Shown here: piece by piece, positions 17,619 to 27,777 of the stretch | Numbering within the stretch: the first letter of the stretch is position 1 | Layout of the letters: the number at the start of each line of letters is the position of its first letter | Source of the DNA: Sphingobacteriaceae bacterium | Lineage (GTDB): Bacteria; Bacteroidota; Bacteroidia; Sphingobacteriales; Sphingobacteriaceae | NCBI GenBank assembly: GCA_017745075.1 | Contig: JAGIAD010000002.1 | Coordinates: 1 to 64,000 of the forward strand | Direction of reading: 5' to 3' | DNA: 64,000 bases | The notes under the pieces: model-generated | What the model saw: only the letters and a program-made list of their open reading frames with translations | Told to the model about the DNA's origin: nothing | Database searches by the model: none | Program-made: the position numbers and the translations under genes

Positions 17619-19316
17619 ATGAAATACAAAATACATTTTCTTGCCGGTGTTGCTTTTTTTAGCTTCCGGGCTTTTGGGCAAGGGGTGGTTACACCAGCCA
17701 GCAACCGCGACAGCAATATGGTAAAACAGTTGTTTTTTGCCGGCCTGCGTGAGAAAATGTCTGAAAATTATGTCGTAGCCTCTACCAATTTCAATAAAAT
17801 TGTTGGATTGGATCCCAATAACCATGCAGCCTATTTCGAGCTGGCCAATACAGACCTGCGTTTAGACAAGCTCACGGAAGCCGAACAGCACATCAAGCAG
17901 GCAATTAAACTAAACGCTGACAATTTATGGTATTGGCGTTTACTCGGGGAGGTATATAAACGCACCAATAAAATGCCTGAACTGATCGAGGTATTTAACC
18001 AGTTGATCCGTCTCGATCCGGAAAACGATGGTTATTATTTTGATAAGGCCAATGCCCAGTTTTTAGGCAACCAGCTCGATGCTGCCAAAAAAACCTATGA
18101 TGAAATTGAAAGTAAATTCGGCGATTCCAGGGATCTGGTAAATGCCAGAAAGCGACTTCAATCTAACGGTAGTGCTACCGAAAGCGATATTGTAAAATTA
18201 TTGGAAGGCAACCAGGCCGATGTAAAGAATTATTTATATGCAGCAGGTTTACTTTTACAGAAAGGCAATGATGCGGAAGCACTAAAAGTGCTGCTTAAAG
18301 CACAGCAGTTAGAGCCGAATAACTTTGAGGTAAACCTTGCCCTCGCCGATATTTACCGCAAACAGAAAAATGAAGGAGCAGCTTTTGCTTCATTAAAACT
18401 TGCTTTCGAAAGCAGTGAAATGCCCCTAACTGAAAAAGTTAAAATCATTATGGCCTTATTCCTCGAATTGAACCGGCCTGTTGTTGCAAAAAATGTAACG
18501 GAACTATGTAAACTGCTTGCCGAAAAAAATCCGGGTGATGCTAAGGCTCTGGCACTTTATGGCGATGTGCTTTACCAGCAGAATAACCTGAAAGATGCGC
18601 TGGTGCAATATGAGGCTGCTTTAAAACTTAACGAGCAGGTTTATGCTGTCTGGGAGCAGGTTATCAATATCCAGACTTTGCTGGGCCATTACGAAAATGC
18701 CATTAAAGTTGGTGATGAAGCTTTAACCATTTATCCAAACCAGGCCAGTTTGTATTATTACATGGCTTATGCACTGTATAAAACCGGAAAATACGAACTC
18801 GCGCAGAGCAATCTGAAAACTTCGCTGCAACTGGATGTAGAAAATAAAAGTTTGCAGGCACAGATTTATGCTTTACAGGGCGATATTTACATCAATCAGA
18901 ATAATTTTCAGGCCGCTAAAACCGTATTCGAAAAAGCCATTTCTTTAGAACCAGATAATTACCTCATCATGAATAATTATGCCTACTACCTGGCCTTAAG
19001 AAATGAAGATCTGGCCAAAGCAGCAAAATATGCCGAAACAGCGGCCACTGCCATGCCAAATAACCCTTCAGTGGCTGACACTTATGCTTTTGTTTTGTTT
19101 AAACAGCAAAAGTATGATCTCGCAAAAACATGGATTGAGAAGGCCTTGCAAAACAATAGCGCTAAAAACGGTGTTTATCTGGAGCGGTTTGGAGATATAC
19201 TTTTCATGAAAGGCCAAAAGGATGCAGCATTAATTCAATGGCAAAAAGCAAAAGAGGCAGGAAACGGATCAGAAGTATTAATTAAAAAGATAAATGAAAA
19301 AAAATATTTTAAATAG
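17619..19316 (+). CDS. exported tetratricopeptide-repeat protein
   Basis: This is a 565-residue protein with an N-terminal signal peptide (KYKIHFLAGVAFFSFRAFGQG) followed by about 12-14 TPR units almost to the C terminus, such as AAYFELANTDLRLDKLTEAEQHIKQAIKLN and SLYYYMAYALYKTGKYELAQSNLKTSLQLD. It should act as a periplasmic or outer-membrane scaffold. The track's start at 17610 is a TTG; the ATG at 17619 is preferred. Its last 23 bases overlap the DUF4292 lipoprotein gene, so the two are translated together and may interact. Confidence 0.88.
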   Translation: MKYKIHFLAGVAFFSFRAFGQGVVTPASNRDSNMVKQLFFAGLREKMSENYVVASTNFNKIVGLDPNNHAAYFELANTDLRLDKLTEAEQHIKQAIKLNADNLWYWRLLGEVYKRTNKMPELIEVFNQLIRLDPENDGYYFDKANAQFLGNQLDAAKKTYDEIESKFGDSRDLVNARKRLQSNGSATESDIVKLLEGNQADVKNYLYAAGLLLQKGNDAEALKVLLKAQQLEPNNFEVNLALADIYRKQKNEGAAFASLKLAFESSEMPLTEKVKIIMALFLELNRPVVAKNVTELCKLLAEKNPGDAKALALYGDVLYQQNNLKDALVQYEAALKLNEQVYAVWEQVINIQTLLGHYENAIKVGDEALTIYPNQASLYYYMAYALYKTGKYELAQSNLKTSLQLDVENKSLQAQIYALQGDIYINQNNFQAAKTVFEKAISLEPDNYLIMNNYAYYLALRNEDLAKAAKYAETAATAMPNNPSVADTYAFVLFKQQKYDLAKTWIEKALQNNSAKNGVYLERFGDILFMKGQKDAALIQWQKAKEAGNGSEVLIKKINEKKYFK

Positions 19317-20085
19317 CATATTCCTATTGGGAGCAGTAGTTTTTATTTCAGCATGTAAGCCTAAAAAAGAAATTGTGGTTGCCCCGCCTACCAAAACCGA
19401 ATCCAAAACCGATAATTCCAAAGCAGAAACCCTGACGTTGTTAAATAGCAAACAGCTGAAGTTTAATACCCTTTCTTTAAAAGCCAAGGCAAGCCTCGAT
19501 ATTGGTGGCGATGCAAACGATGTAACCATGAATTTTAAAATGAAAGACAAGGAAACCATCTGGGTGAGTGTTACTGCTTTAGGGGGATTGGCTGAAGTGG
19601 CCAGGGCATTGATTACGCCCGATAGCATCAAGATCATGAACCGCCTGAAAAACGAGTACCTTAAAAAGCCTTTCAGCTATATTTATAACTTTACCAATAA
19701 ACAGGTAAATTTTAATACTTTACAGGCCGTTTTAACCGGCAATGCCATGGGCGAATTTTTAACTGAGCAATCTGATCTTAAACTTGAAAACGGTGTTTGG
19801 GTCGTATCGGGCAGCAAAGAAGAACTTGATTATAAATTGCTTTTCAATACCTTGTTAAAGGTTGCCGAAACCAATTTAAACGATGTTAAAAACGGTCAGG
19901 CTTTAAAGGTTACCTATTCAGATTATCAAAAACTAAATGAATCTTTATTCCCTGGCTCATTGCAGATCAAAACCTTGTCAAAAGCGAAAAAAATAAACAT
20001 AGATCTGCAATTTGTTAAAATTGATGGCAATGTTCCTGTCGATTTTCCGTTTAATGTTCCAAAGAGATTTTCGGTTATAAAATAG
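19294..20085 (+). CDS. DUF4292 family lipoprotein
   Basis: This is a 263-residue lipoprotein with lipobox FISAC (C21). The mature part (SKQLKFNTLSLKAKASLDIGGDANDVTMNFKMKDKETIWVSV) matches my memory of the DUF4292 family, which is found in Bacteroidota and has a LolA/LolB-like look. It may handle lipids or lipoproteins at the outer membrane; that is an inference. It overlaps the end of the TPR gene by 23 bases. Confidence 0.83.
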   Translation: MKKNILNSIFLLGAVVFISACKPKKEIVVAPPTKTESKTDNSKAETLTLLNSKQLKFNTLSLKAKASLDIGGDANDVTMNFKMKDKETIWVSVTALGGLAEVARALITPDSIKIMNRLKNEYLKKPFSYIYNFTNKQVNFNTLQAVLTGNAMGEFLTEQSDLKLENGVWVVSGSKEELDYKLLFNTLLKVAETNLNDVKNGQALKVTYSDYQKLNESLFPGSLQIKTLSKAKKINIDLQFVKIDGNVPVDFPFNVPKRFSVIK

Positions 20086-20262
20086 ATTAATCTTAATCTT
20101 TATTTATTTAAATTAGTCATTTGCCAACGATGGCTGTTGTTGTATAAACACAGCACTTTTGATCATCTTTGCATTATATGAAGATTGAGTGAAGACTGTT
20201 CTTTTATAGTTAATTATGACTTTAGTATCTCGATTTTAATATTTTTTACTGCAAAATTTTTA

Positions 20263-20270
20263 TACTTTTG
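20263..20270 (+). promoter_or_regulatory. putative -7 box before the EnvC-like gene
   Basis: TACTTTTG matches TAnnTTTG fully and ends 5 bases before the ATG. No clean TTTG is present 19-21 bases upstream (TTTT instead). A leaderless start is suggested. Confidence 0.4.
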
Positions 20271-20275
20271 GCTCA

Positions 20276-21571
20276 ATGAAGCTACACAAACTCCTATTTA
20301 TCCTTTTTTTTAGCGTGTTAACCCTTTCGGCCGTTGCACAAACAGAAAGTCAGCTGAGAAGGAAAAAAGAAGCAATACAGCGTGAAATTGAACAGCTTCA
20401 GAAAAATCTGAACAAAACTGCCAATGGTAAAAAACTTACCCTGCAGCAGATTAATACCATAAATGCCCAGATCAGGTTGCGCCAGGATAAAATCGGAACA
20501 ATCAATTCTGAAATAAAAAATCTAGATAACCAAATCTCTCAGAACACCAATACCGTACATACGTTGCAGGGGCAGCTGGGCGACCTTAAAAAAGAGTATG
20601 CAGGCATGATCCGTTTTGCGCAACGGAACAGGAATGCGTACGATAAGATGATGTTTATTTTTGCTTCAAAAGATTTTAACCAGGCATATAAAAGGATAAA
20701 ATATTTACAGCAGTTTAGCCAGTACAGGAAAAAACAGGCAGGTTATATCGAAAATACGCAAAATGATCTTAACGGAAAGATCAGGGTTTTGGATAGAACC
20801 CTTAAAGAAAAAAGCAACCTGTTAAAAGAACAGGAAAGGGAACGTGAGCGTTTGGGTAAAGATAAAAATGAGCAGTCTGTTGTATTAAGCAAACTGAGCA
20901 AAGATGAAAAGCAGTTTAAACAGGATATTGTTGCCCGTAAAAAACAACAGGCACAGATAGACAAGGCCATTAGTGCAGCCATCCAAAGGGCAATTGAAGA
21001 AGCGAGGAGAAAAGCAGCAGAAGAGGCCAGGAGGAAAGCAGCAGAGGAAGCGCGTATTGCTGCGGCCAAAGCCAAAGCAGAAAACAGGCCGGCGCCAGCA
21101 ACGCCAACAGCACCTGCTGCCAAATCAAAATCAACAGCAGAATTGCTTACAGCTACTCCAGAGGCTGCCAGGCTATCAGCAGGTTTTGAAAACAACAGGG
21201 GAAGACTGCCTTGGCCGGTAGCAACCGGAACCATTACCGAACGCTTTGGTATGCACAAGGTAGACCAGGCCACCTACACCAATGATGGAGTAGATATTAC
21301 CACAAGTAACGGGGCAACTGTTAGGGCTGTATTTGCAGGTAAGGTAGCCGCAGTACAGGTAGTTATGGGCAGAACAGTGGTGCTGATTAACCATGGTGAA
21401 TACTTTACCGTTTACCAGAACCTAAGAGCGGTAAGTGTGAGTGTGAATGAGCAGGTTGATACCAAACAGGCAATAGGGGTGGTGGCCAATACAGGGGATG
21501 ATGCCATCCTGAAATTCCAGATCAGGAGAGGGCAGGCCACTCTAAACCCTGAAGCCTGGATTAGTAAATAG
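20276..21571 (+). CDS. EnvC-like degenerate M23 (LytM) protein, likely amidase activator
   Basis: This is a 431-residue exported protein with a signal peptide (residues 1-22). A long coiled coil follows (about 25-250, ending in the Ala/Arg/Lys-rich AIEEARRKAAEEARRKAAEEAR) and then a C-terminal LytM domain from about residue 305. The LytM zinc and catalytic histidines are gone: HxxxD reads NDGVD, YxHL reads YQNL, and HxHFEI reads ILKFQI. The order of domains and the dead active site are those of EnvC, which activates cell-division amidases instead of cutting peptidoglycan itself. The role is inferred. Confidence 0.88.
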   Translation: MKLHKLLFILFFSVLTLSAVAQTESQLRRKKEAIQREIEQLQKNLNKTANGKKLTLQQINTINAQIRLRQDKIGTINSEIKNLDNQISQNTNTVHTLQGQLGDLKKEYAGMIRFAQRNRNAYDKMMFIFASKDFNQAYKRIKYLQQFSQYRKKQAGYIENTQNDLNGKIRVLDRTLKEKSNLLKEQERERERLGKDKNEQSVVLSKLSKDEKQFKQDIVARKKQQAQIDKAISAAIQRAIEEARRKAAEEARRKAAEEARIAAAKAKAENRPAPATPTAPAAKSKSTAELLTATPEAARLSAGFENNRGRLPWPVATGTITERFGMHKVDQATYTNDGVDITTSNGATVRAVFAGKVAAVQVVMGRTVVLINHGEYFTVYQNLRAVSVSVNEQVDTKQAIGVVANTGDDAILKFQIRRGQATLNPEAWISK

Positions 21572-21613
21572 AATTTTTTTAAATTGTTTATATTTGTATA
21601 AATTATATCAGTG

Positions 21614-21976
21614 ATGTATCAAGGCACGTTATTAGAGTTTTTAAACATGGGGGGATCGGAGATCGTACTCATTTTAGTGGTAGTTCTGTTGTTGTTCGGG
21701 GGTAAAAAACTGCCTGAGCTGGCGAGAGGACTTGGAAAAGGGATCAGAGAGTTTAAAGATGCGTCGGAAGGGGTGAAGCGCGAGATCCACAGGAATATTA
21801 ATGCAATGGACTTAGATAAAGAAGAAGCGGAAGAAACAGCGGTAAACAATCATAATCAACGTCACCACCCAACAGAAGAAAGTCCTGTTCACGAAAATGC
21901 TGCGGCAAGTACACCGCATGCTGAAACAGGTACTCCCGTTGATGAAAAAAATGTAGCAGACAATCAAAAAGTTTAA
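21614..21976 (+). CDS. tatA: TatA/TatE-family translocase protein, copy 1
   Basis: This is a 120-residue Sec-independent translocase subunit. It has one N-terminal membrane helix ([22 protein letters not shown]), the [22 protein letters not shown] amphipathic helix, and a long polar tail rich in Glu, His and Asn. The track's start at 21611 is a GTG directly before the ATG at 21614. A second TatA gene follows after 11 bases. No TatC gene is in the window. Confidence 0.92.
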   Translation: MYQGTLLEFLNMGGSEIVLILVVVLLLFGGKKLPELARGLGKGIREFKDASEGVKREIHRNINAMDLDKEEAEETAVNNHNQRHHPTEESPVHENAAASTPHAETGTPVDEKNVADNQKV

Positions 21977-21987
21977 ACAAAAAAGTT

Positions 21988-22188
21988 ATGTTAAATACAA
22001 CTATAGCAGCAATGCTTGGAACACCTGAAATTATCATCATCGCAGTAGTGGTTTTGTTATTGTTTGGTGGTAAAAAAATTCCTGAACTTATGAGAGGTTT
22101 AGGTAAAGGTGTTAAAGAATTTAAAGACGGTAAGGATGGTGTTGATGGCGATCAGGTAGATCCGTCTAACCGTGATAAAACCGTTTAA
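21988..22188 (+). CDS. tatA: TatA/TatE-family translocase protein, copy 2
   Basis: This is a 66-residue TatA protein of usual length, with one membrane helix ([22 protein letters not shown]) and the amphipathic [16 protein letters not shown] segment. It differs from copy 1 mainly by its short tail. The tandem pair could supply pore proteins with different partners or arise from duplication. gatA starts 18 bases later. Confidence 0.93.
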   Translation: MLNTTIAAMLGTPEIIIIAVVVLLLFGGKKIPELMRGLGKGVKEFKDGKDGVDGDQVDPSNRDKTV

Positions 22189-22206
22189 TTGCAATAATTT
22201 TTAGTT

Positions 22207-23625
22207 TTGAAGAAGTACAGCTCTCTAAAAGAGATTCAAGCACTCATTTCGCAAAAGCAATTAACTTTACCCGATTTATTAGCTTATTATTTTAAGCAGA
22301 TTAAAGATAAAGAACACCTCAACGCATTTAACGAGGTGTTTTTTTATTCGGCCGAGGTTCAGGCTAAAGCGATACAGCAGAAGATAGAAGAAGGCACAGC
22401 AGGCAAGCTTGCGGGGATGGTAATTGGTATTAAAGACAATATCTGTTATAAAGACCATGTGATAACTGCATCCTCAAAAATGCTCGAAGGCTTTGTATCT
22501 CCATATTCATCAACCGTTGTTGAACGTTTGTTACAGGAAGACGCCATTATTATCGGACGTTTAAACTGTGATGAGTTTGCTATGGGTGGCTCTAACGAAA
22601 CTTCTTATTATGGCGCTGTTAAAAATGCAGCAAACCCTGAGCTTGTGCCAGGTGGTTCATCCGGGGGCTCGGCCGTTGCTGTTCAGGCCGATATGTGTTT
22701 ATCTGCCCTTGGTACTGATACCGGAGGCTCAGTAAGACAGCCCGCAGCTTTTTGTGGACAGATTGGCTTGAAGCCTACTTATGGCCGTATTTCGAGATAT
22801 GGTGTTATCGCCTATGCCTCATCATTCGATCAGGTTGGTCCCATTACTTCATCCGTTGAAGATGCTGCCTTGCTTTTACAGGTTTTAGCTGGCGCTGATG
22901 AGCACGATTCGACGGTTTCGCCTTTGGAAGTTCCTGATTATCCTGCACATTTAAACACATACAAAAAACAAAAAATAGCGGTTTTAAAGGAAACCATCGA
23001 GAGCGATGCCCTTGATCCTGAAATTAAATCGGCTATTTTAGCTTCAATTGAAAAACTAAAGGCAGAAGGGCATACCATTGAATATGTATCTTTTGATCTT
23101 TTGGATTACCTGGTTCCGGCCTATTATATTTTAACCACGGCCGAAGCTTCTTCCAACCTTTCGCGTTATGATGGTGTGCATTACGGCCATCGCAATACCG
23201 AAGCAAAATCATTAAACGAACTCTATAAATTATCACGAGCAGAAGGTTTTGGTGAGGAGGTAAAACGTCGTATCCTTTTAGGTACTTTTGTTTTAAGCGC
23301 CGGATATTACGATGCCTATTACCAGAAAGCACAGCAGGTTCGCCGCCTGATAAGGGAAAAGATGGATTCCTTATTCCAGGATTACGACCTGATCCTTTCT
23401 CCTGTGGCGCCAACAGCAGCGTTTAAAATAGGCGATAATGTGCAGGATGCACTGGTGATGTACATGGCCGATATTTTTACCGTGCTGCCATCCCTGAGCG
23501 GAAATCCGGCTATTGCACTGCCTTTGGGCAATAATGAAGCAGGTTTGCCGTTAAGTATTCAATTTATAGCCAAACATTTTGAGGAAGATCAGCTTTTAGC
23601 TTTTTCTCAGGCATTTTTAAAATAG
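22207..23625 (+). CDS. gatA: Asp-tRNA(Asn)/Glu-tRNA(Gln) amidotransferase subunit A
   Basis: This is the 472-residue glutaminase/amidase subunit of GatCAB, which converts misacylated Glu-tRNA(Gln) or Asp-tRNA(Asn) in the cytoplasm. The Ser-cisSer-Lys triad is intact as K76 (GIKDNI), S151 (PGGSSGGSAVAV) and S175 (GTDTGGSVRQPAA). It begins with TTG (KKYSSLKEIQALI); the next in-frame ATG is near residue 71, inside the conserved core, so TTG must be the start. gatB and gatC are not in the window. Confidence 0.95.
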   Translation: MKKYSSLKEIQALISQKQLTLPDLLAYYFKQIKDKEHLNAFNEVFFYSAEVQAKAIQQKIEEGTAGKLAGMVIGIKDNICYKDHVITASSKMLEGFVSPYSSTVVERLLQEDAIIIGRLNCDEFAMGGSNETSYYGAVKNAANPELVPGGSSGGSAVAVQADMCLSALGTDTGGSVRQPAAFCGQIGLKPTYGRISRYGVIAYASSFDQVGPITSSVEDAALLLQVLAGADEHDSTVSPLEVPDYPAHLNTYKKQKIAVLKETIESDALDPEIKSAILASIEKLKAEGHTIEYVSFDLLDYLVPAYYILTTAEASSNLSRYDGVHYGHRNTEAKSLNELYKLSRAEGFGEEVKRRILLGTFVLSAGYYDAYYQKAQQVRRLIREKMDSLFQDYDLILSPVAPTAAFKIGDNVQDALVMYMADIFTVLPSLSGNPAIALPLGNNEAGLPLSIQFIAKHFEEDQLLAFSQAFLK

Positions 23626-23629
23626 GCAT

Positions 23630-23644
23630 CAGCTCGTTGAGCTG
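23630..23644. other. small hairpin after gatA
   Basis: CAGCTC-gtt-GAGCTG lies 5 bases after the gatA stop. No T-run follows, so termination is doubtful. Confidence 0.4.
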
Positions 23645-23793
23645 TATGCAGTAGCTGTCAAAAAAACTGTAGCAAAACTTTTACTGATTTTTGATCGGTA
23701 AAGGCAAGTTACGGCTTAATTTTATTTTCATACCATTAAAAATGGTGCAGAAGTGGAGTTAGTTATTGACGCGACTGAGTAAACCAATAGCCC

Positions 23794-25197
23794 ATGATTA
23801 AAAAAATTCTTTTTGCTTCAATTTGTGCTTGTTTAGGATACTTTTCTTCCACTTCTGCACAACAAACCCTCAAATTAGATAGTCTCCCTAAGGTACACAA
23901 CAACATTTTTATCAATACCGATACCGTAGCCGTACCATTAGTTTCTGAAAATCCATTAACCATGGGAGGGAACTTTATCTATAAACTCAGGCTCGATTCT
24001 ATCACGAAGACCATTCCACTTCCTTACAACGAATACGTTCAGCAGTATATTGATATTTATGCCAAGCGCAAGGAAATGTTCGGGAAAATGATCGGCTTAT
24101 CTCACTATTACTTCCCGATTTTTGATAAGGCATTAAAAGATTATAACATCCCACAGGAAATAAAATACCTAACCATTGTAGAGTCGCAGATGAATCCGCA
24201 CGCCATTTCGCGTGTGGGGGCAACAGGTATCTGGCAGTTCATGTTCGGTACAGGCAAGGCCTATGGTTTGAAAATGGATAATTTTGTTGATGAGCGTAAA
24301 GATCCGATACAGGCCAGCTATGCCGCTGCAGCTTATTTCAGGGATGCTTTTGAAGAACTTGGCGATTGGCTTTTGGCTATTGCAGCCTATAACTGTGGTA
24401 AGGGCAATGTAAACCGGGCCATAGATAAGGCCGGATCAAGAGATTTTTGGGTAATCCGGCAGTTTTTACCAAAAGAAACCAGGAATTACGTGCCTGCCTT
24501 TATCGCTGCGGTGTATGTAATGAATTATTCCAGTAAGCACCAGATCACGGCTCAGGCTTCGAATATGTTCCTTAAAACCGATACCGTTCAAACTACCCGT
24601 TTTGTTTCTTTATCAACGCTTGCAAAAGTGCTTAATGTTGAAGAAGAAGCCATGATGGCCTTAAATCCATCTTATAAGAAGAAAATTGTAAATGGTACGG
24701 ATGATGAACCCAAGCGGATTGTAATGCCTAAATTAAAGGATGCCGATTATGCCGGCATTTATGATGTACTGAACAACCAGGAAGTAGATGTAAGCATGAA
24801 AGTGGTGGCTGCGAGTACTGATGATGTGAGAGATCTAAGAAAGAAAAAGAATAAAAGCGTAGCTACATCTGCTGTTGTTTATCACAAAGTTACCAGCGGG
24901 CAGAACCTTACTACGGTTGCTGATAAATATGGTGTAGAAGTACAGGATATTAGGGTTTGGAACGGACTAAAGAGTAAAACTTTGGTGCCTGGACAGAAAT
25001 TAAAAATCTACGCTAAAAATCATAAACCTTTAAAAACACCTTCGTCATTTTTAAGCTATAAGGTAAAAACAGGAGACACTTTATCAGAAATTGCAGAAAA
25101 ATTCGATGGCGCAACAGTTCAGAGCATCAAACGCGATAACCGTTTATCAAAAGCAGGTTTACAGGTTGGAATGGTGCTGAAGATCAGTAAGGGATAA
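23794..25197 (+). CDS. lytic transglycosylase with two LysM domains (MltD-like)
   Basis: This is a 467-residue exported peptidoglycan hydrolase. A signal peptide (to about residue 23) precedes an SLT (family 1) transglycosylase domain with catalytic E130 in LTIVESQMNPHAISRVGATGIWQFM, plus AAYFRDAF and AAYNCGKGNV. Two C-terminal LysM domains bind glycan (about 354-400, VTSGQNLTTVADKYGV, and 423-467, VKTGDTLSEIAEKFDG). It cuts glycan strands to form anhydro ends. This layout matches E. coli MltD, though MltD's lipobox is not clear here. Confidence 0.92.
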   Translation: MIKKILFASICACLGYFSSTSAQQTLKLDSLPKVHNNIFINTDTVAVPLVSENPLTMGGNFIYKLRLDSITKTIPLPYNEYVQQYIDIYAKRKEMFGKMIGLSHYYFPIFDKALKDYNIPQEIKYLTIVESQMNPHAISRVGATGIWQFMFGTGKAYGLKMDNFVDERKDPIQASYAAAAYFRDAFEELGDWLLAIAAYNCGKGNVNRAIDKAGSRDFWVIRQFLPKETRNYVPAFIAAVYVMNYSSKHQITAQASNMFLKTDTVQTTRFVSLSTLAKVLNVEEEAMMALNPSYKKKIVNGTDDEPKRIVMPKLKDADYAGIYDVLNNQEVDVSMKVVAASTDDVRDLRKKKNKSVATSAVVYHKVTSGQNLTTVADKYGVEVQDIRVWNGLKSKTLVPGQKLKIYAKNHKPLKTPSSFLSYKVKTGDTLSEIAEKFDGATVQSIKRDNRLSKAGLQVGMVLKISKG

Positions 25198-25224
25198 GAT
25201 ACAGATTCATCCTTATTGCATGAT

Positions 25225-25362
25225 TTAGACGGCCCCTTTCACCTCCTTTGGAGGTTCACATTCTCCTGTAATCAGAAGTGATGGTTCGTAATTATTAGGC
25301 ATTGTTTCTATCCTTTTATGGTCAAAGTATAAGCCATTTAAAGGTTTCGTGGGTAAAGCCAT
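25225..25362 (-). CDS. possible small protein, 45 residues
   Basis: The minus-strand frame from the ATG at 25362 reads MALPTKPLNGLYFDHKRIET and ends EPPKEVKGAV. The composition is protein-like and there is no signal peptide or membrane helix. It sits alone between mltD (convergent) and maeB (divergent). I do not recognise a family. The track's start at 25410 adds a lysine-rich extension that runs into the maeB promoter region and is unlikely. Confidence 0.4.
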   Translation of the reverse strand: MALPTKPLNGLYFDHKRIETMPNNYEPSLLITGECEPPKEVKGAV

Positions 25363-25421
25363 TATGTTCTTATTTAACTTTTTTTGAAAGGCTTTTATTT
25401 TAAGCCTCATAAAAAGAATTG

Positions 25422-25429
25422 TACCTTTG
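25422..25429 (+). promoter_or_regulatory. -7 box of the maeB-ruvA-sprA operon
   Basis: TACCTTTG is a full match to the Bacteroidota consensus TAnnTTTG and is followed by C. The ATG of maeB lies 23 bases later. The -33 region shows only T-rich sequence. Confidence 0.6.
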
Positions 25430-25452
25430 CACGGTCACCAATAAGTTACTTA

Positions 25453-27771
25453 ATGAGTAATACGAATAGAAAGCAAGATGCATTGGATTACCATTCGCAT
25501 GGTCGTCCGGGAAAGATACAGGTAGTACCTACAAAACCTACAACCTCGCAAAGGGATTTAACTTTAGCATACTCTCCGGGAGTTGCAGAGCCCTGTTTAA
25601 AAATAGCAAACAACACAGAAGATGTTTATAAATATACCGCCAAAGGTAATTTAGTTGCAGTAATCAGTAATGGAACGGCCGTTTTGGGGCTCGGTAATAT
25701 CGGTCCTGAGGCGGGTAAGCCCGTAATGGAAGGTAAAGGCCTTCTGTTTAAAATATTTTCTGATATCGATGTCTTCGATTTGGAGCTTGATACCGAAAAT
25801 GTGGATGATTTTGTGAAAATTGTTAAAGCATTGGAGCCAACTTTCGGCGGTATCAACCTTGAGGATATCAAAGCTCCTGAGTGTTTCGAGATCGAGCGCC
25901 GTTTAAAACAGGAGATGAATATCCCTGTTATGCACGATGATCAGCACGGAACTGCCATTATCTCTGGCGCAGCTTTATTGAATGCCTGCGAAATCCAGAA
26001 AAAAAAGATCGATAAAATTCAGGTAGTGGTAAGCGGAGCCGGTGCTGCTGCAGTATCCTGCTCAAAAATGTACCTGAGCCTGGGGGTTAAAAAAGAGAAC
26101 CTGGTGATGTTCGATATCAATGGTTTAATCGATATCCATCGTACTGATTTGGATGATATCCGAATGGGTTTTGCAACCACCAGGAAAATTGCCGATATCG
26201 GCGAAGCAATGAAAGGTGCCGATGTTTTCATCGGACTTTCGGCTGCAAACGTAATTTCCCCTGAAATGTTAATGGGGATGGCTAAAAATCCTATTGTTTT
26301 TGCCATGGCCAATCCAAATCCCGAAATTGCCTACGAGCTGGCCATTAAAACCCGTAAAGATCTGATTATGGCTACCGGCCGTTCCGATTATCCGAACCAG
26401 GTAAACAATGTACTGGGTTTCCCCTACATTTTCCGTGGAGCACTGGATGTTAGGGCAACCAGCATTAACGAAGCCATGAAAATAGCTGCGGTAAAGGCCA
26501 TTGCCGAACTGGCTAAAAAATCGGTTCCTGAAGCAGTTAATTTAGCTTATAATGCACGTAACCTTAAATTCGGCAAAGATTATATCATTCCAAAACCGGT
26601 TGATTTCAGGTTGATTACCGAGGTTTCTACTGCTGTGGCAAAAGCCGCTATTGAGAGTGGTGTGGCAAGAAAAATCATTACCGACTGGGACGCTTACAAT
26701 GAAGAATTAAGAAAACGTTTAGGCTTGGATGATGCCATTATGAGGGCCGTAACCACCAAAGCAAAAATGGCTCCTAAACGTGTGGTATTTGCTGAAGCTG
26801 ATAATTACAAAATTTTAAAGGCAGCACAGATTGTAAAAGATGATAATATCGCTATTCCGATCCTTCTGGGGAATAAAGATAAAATACAGGCCATTATTGA
26901 TGAGCATGCTTTGGAACTGGAAGGTGTTGAGATCATTGATCAGATGCAGAACCCCGATAAAACCAAGCAGTATGCCGAGGCACTTTTCAAAAAACGCCAG
27001 CGTAAAGGGGTCTCCTCTATGCGTGATGCCACTAAGTTATTGAGAGACCGTAATTACTACGGTGCATCGATGGTAGAATTTGGCGAGGCCGATGCCATGA
27101 TTTCGGGCTTAACCAAAAACTATGCGGCCACCATTAAACCTGCTTTGCAGGTAATAGGCGTAAAGCCAGGGGTAAAACGTGTGGCCGGTATGTACATGAT
27201 GATGACCAAAAAAGGTCCGGTTTTCTTCGGCGATACCACGGTAAATGTTGATCCAACTGCAGAAGAACTGGTTGACATTACTTTATTGATTGATAAATCG
27301 GTAAAACAGTTTAATATCAAGCCGCGCATTGCGCTGTTGTCTTATTCAAACTTTGGCTCAAATGACGGTGTAACCCCTAATAAAGTAAGGGAAACTGTTA
27401 ATTTACTCCATAAAAACCACCCTGAAGTGGTGGTAGATGGCGAAATGCAGGGAAATTTTGCCATTAACAATGAATTGCTAAAAGATAACTTTCCTTTTAG
27501 TACATTAGCTGATGCGCCGGCAAATACGCTTGTGTTCCCGAATTTGGAATCAGGAAACATTGCATACAAATTGTTACAGGAGCTGGGTGGTGCCGAAGCA
27601 GTTGGTCCGATCTTGCTTGGACTAAATAAACCTGTTCATATTGTTCAATTAGGAAGTTCTGTGCGAGAAATTGTAAATATGGTTACTATTGCAGTTGTAG
27701 ATGTTCAGGCTAAAGAAGAAATTGAAACATCGAAACGAAAAGGTATATTTGGAAAAACAATTAAAAAGTAG
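25453..27771 (+). CDS. maeB: NADP-dependent malic enzyme with phosphotransacetylase-like domain
   Basis: This is a 772-residue MaeB-type enzyme that decarboxylates malate to pyruvate. Residues 1 to about 420 form the malic enzyme: [19 protein letters not shown]-like '[11 protein letters not shown]', [18 protein letters not shown] and [13 protein letters not shown] loop. Residues from about 430 are a phosphotransacetylase-like domain, thought to be regulatory (acetyl-CoA sensing) in this group. The track's start at 25384 runs through the promoter; the ATG at 25453 is preferred. ruvA follows after 6 bases. Confidence 0.95.
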   Translation: MSNTNRKQDALDYHSHGRPGKIQVVPTKPTTSQRDLTLAYSPGVAEPCLKIANNTEDVYKYTAKGNLVAVISNGTAVLGLGNIGPEAGKPVMEGKGLLFKIFSDIDVFDLELDTENVDDFVKIVKALEPTFGGINLEDIKAPECFEIERRLKQEMNIPVMHDDQHGTAIISGAALLNACEIQKKKIDKIQVVVSGAGAAAVSCSKMYLSLGVKKENLVMFDINGLIDIHRTDLDDIRMGFATTRKIADIGEAMKGADVFIGLSAANVISPEMLMGMAKNPIVFAMANPNPEIAYELAIKTRKDLIMATGRSDYPNQVNNVLGFPYIFRGALDVRATSINEAMKIAAVKAIAELAKKSVPEAVNLAYNARNLKFGKDYIIPKPVDFRLITEVSTAVAKAAIESGVARKIITDWDAYNEELRKRLGLDDAIMRAVTTKAKMAPKRVVFAEADNYKILKAAQIVKDDNIAIPILLGNKDKIQAIIDEHALELEGVEIIDQMQNPDKTKQYAEALFKKRQRKGVSSMRDATKLLRDRNYYGASMVEFGEADAMISGLTKNYAATIKPALQVIGVKPGVKRVAGMYMMMTKKGPVFFGDTTVNVDPTAEELVDITLLIDKSVKQFNIKPRIALLSYSNFGSNDGVTPNKVRETVNLLHKNHPEVVVDGEMQGNFAINNELLKDNFPFSTLADAPANTLVFPNLESGNIAYKLLQELGGAEAVGPILLGLNKPVHIVQLGSSVREIVNMVTIAVVDVQAKEEIETSKRKGIFGKTIKK

Positions 27772-27777
27772 AATTAC

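Noticed and set aside
20743-21273. 176-residue minus-strand ORF opposite the EnvC-like gene
   Set aside because: Its Ala/Ser/Leu-rich content is the antisense of the coiled-coil Ala/Arg/Glu/Lys repeats; the sense gene is certain.
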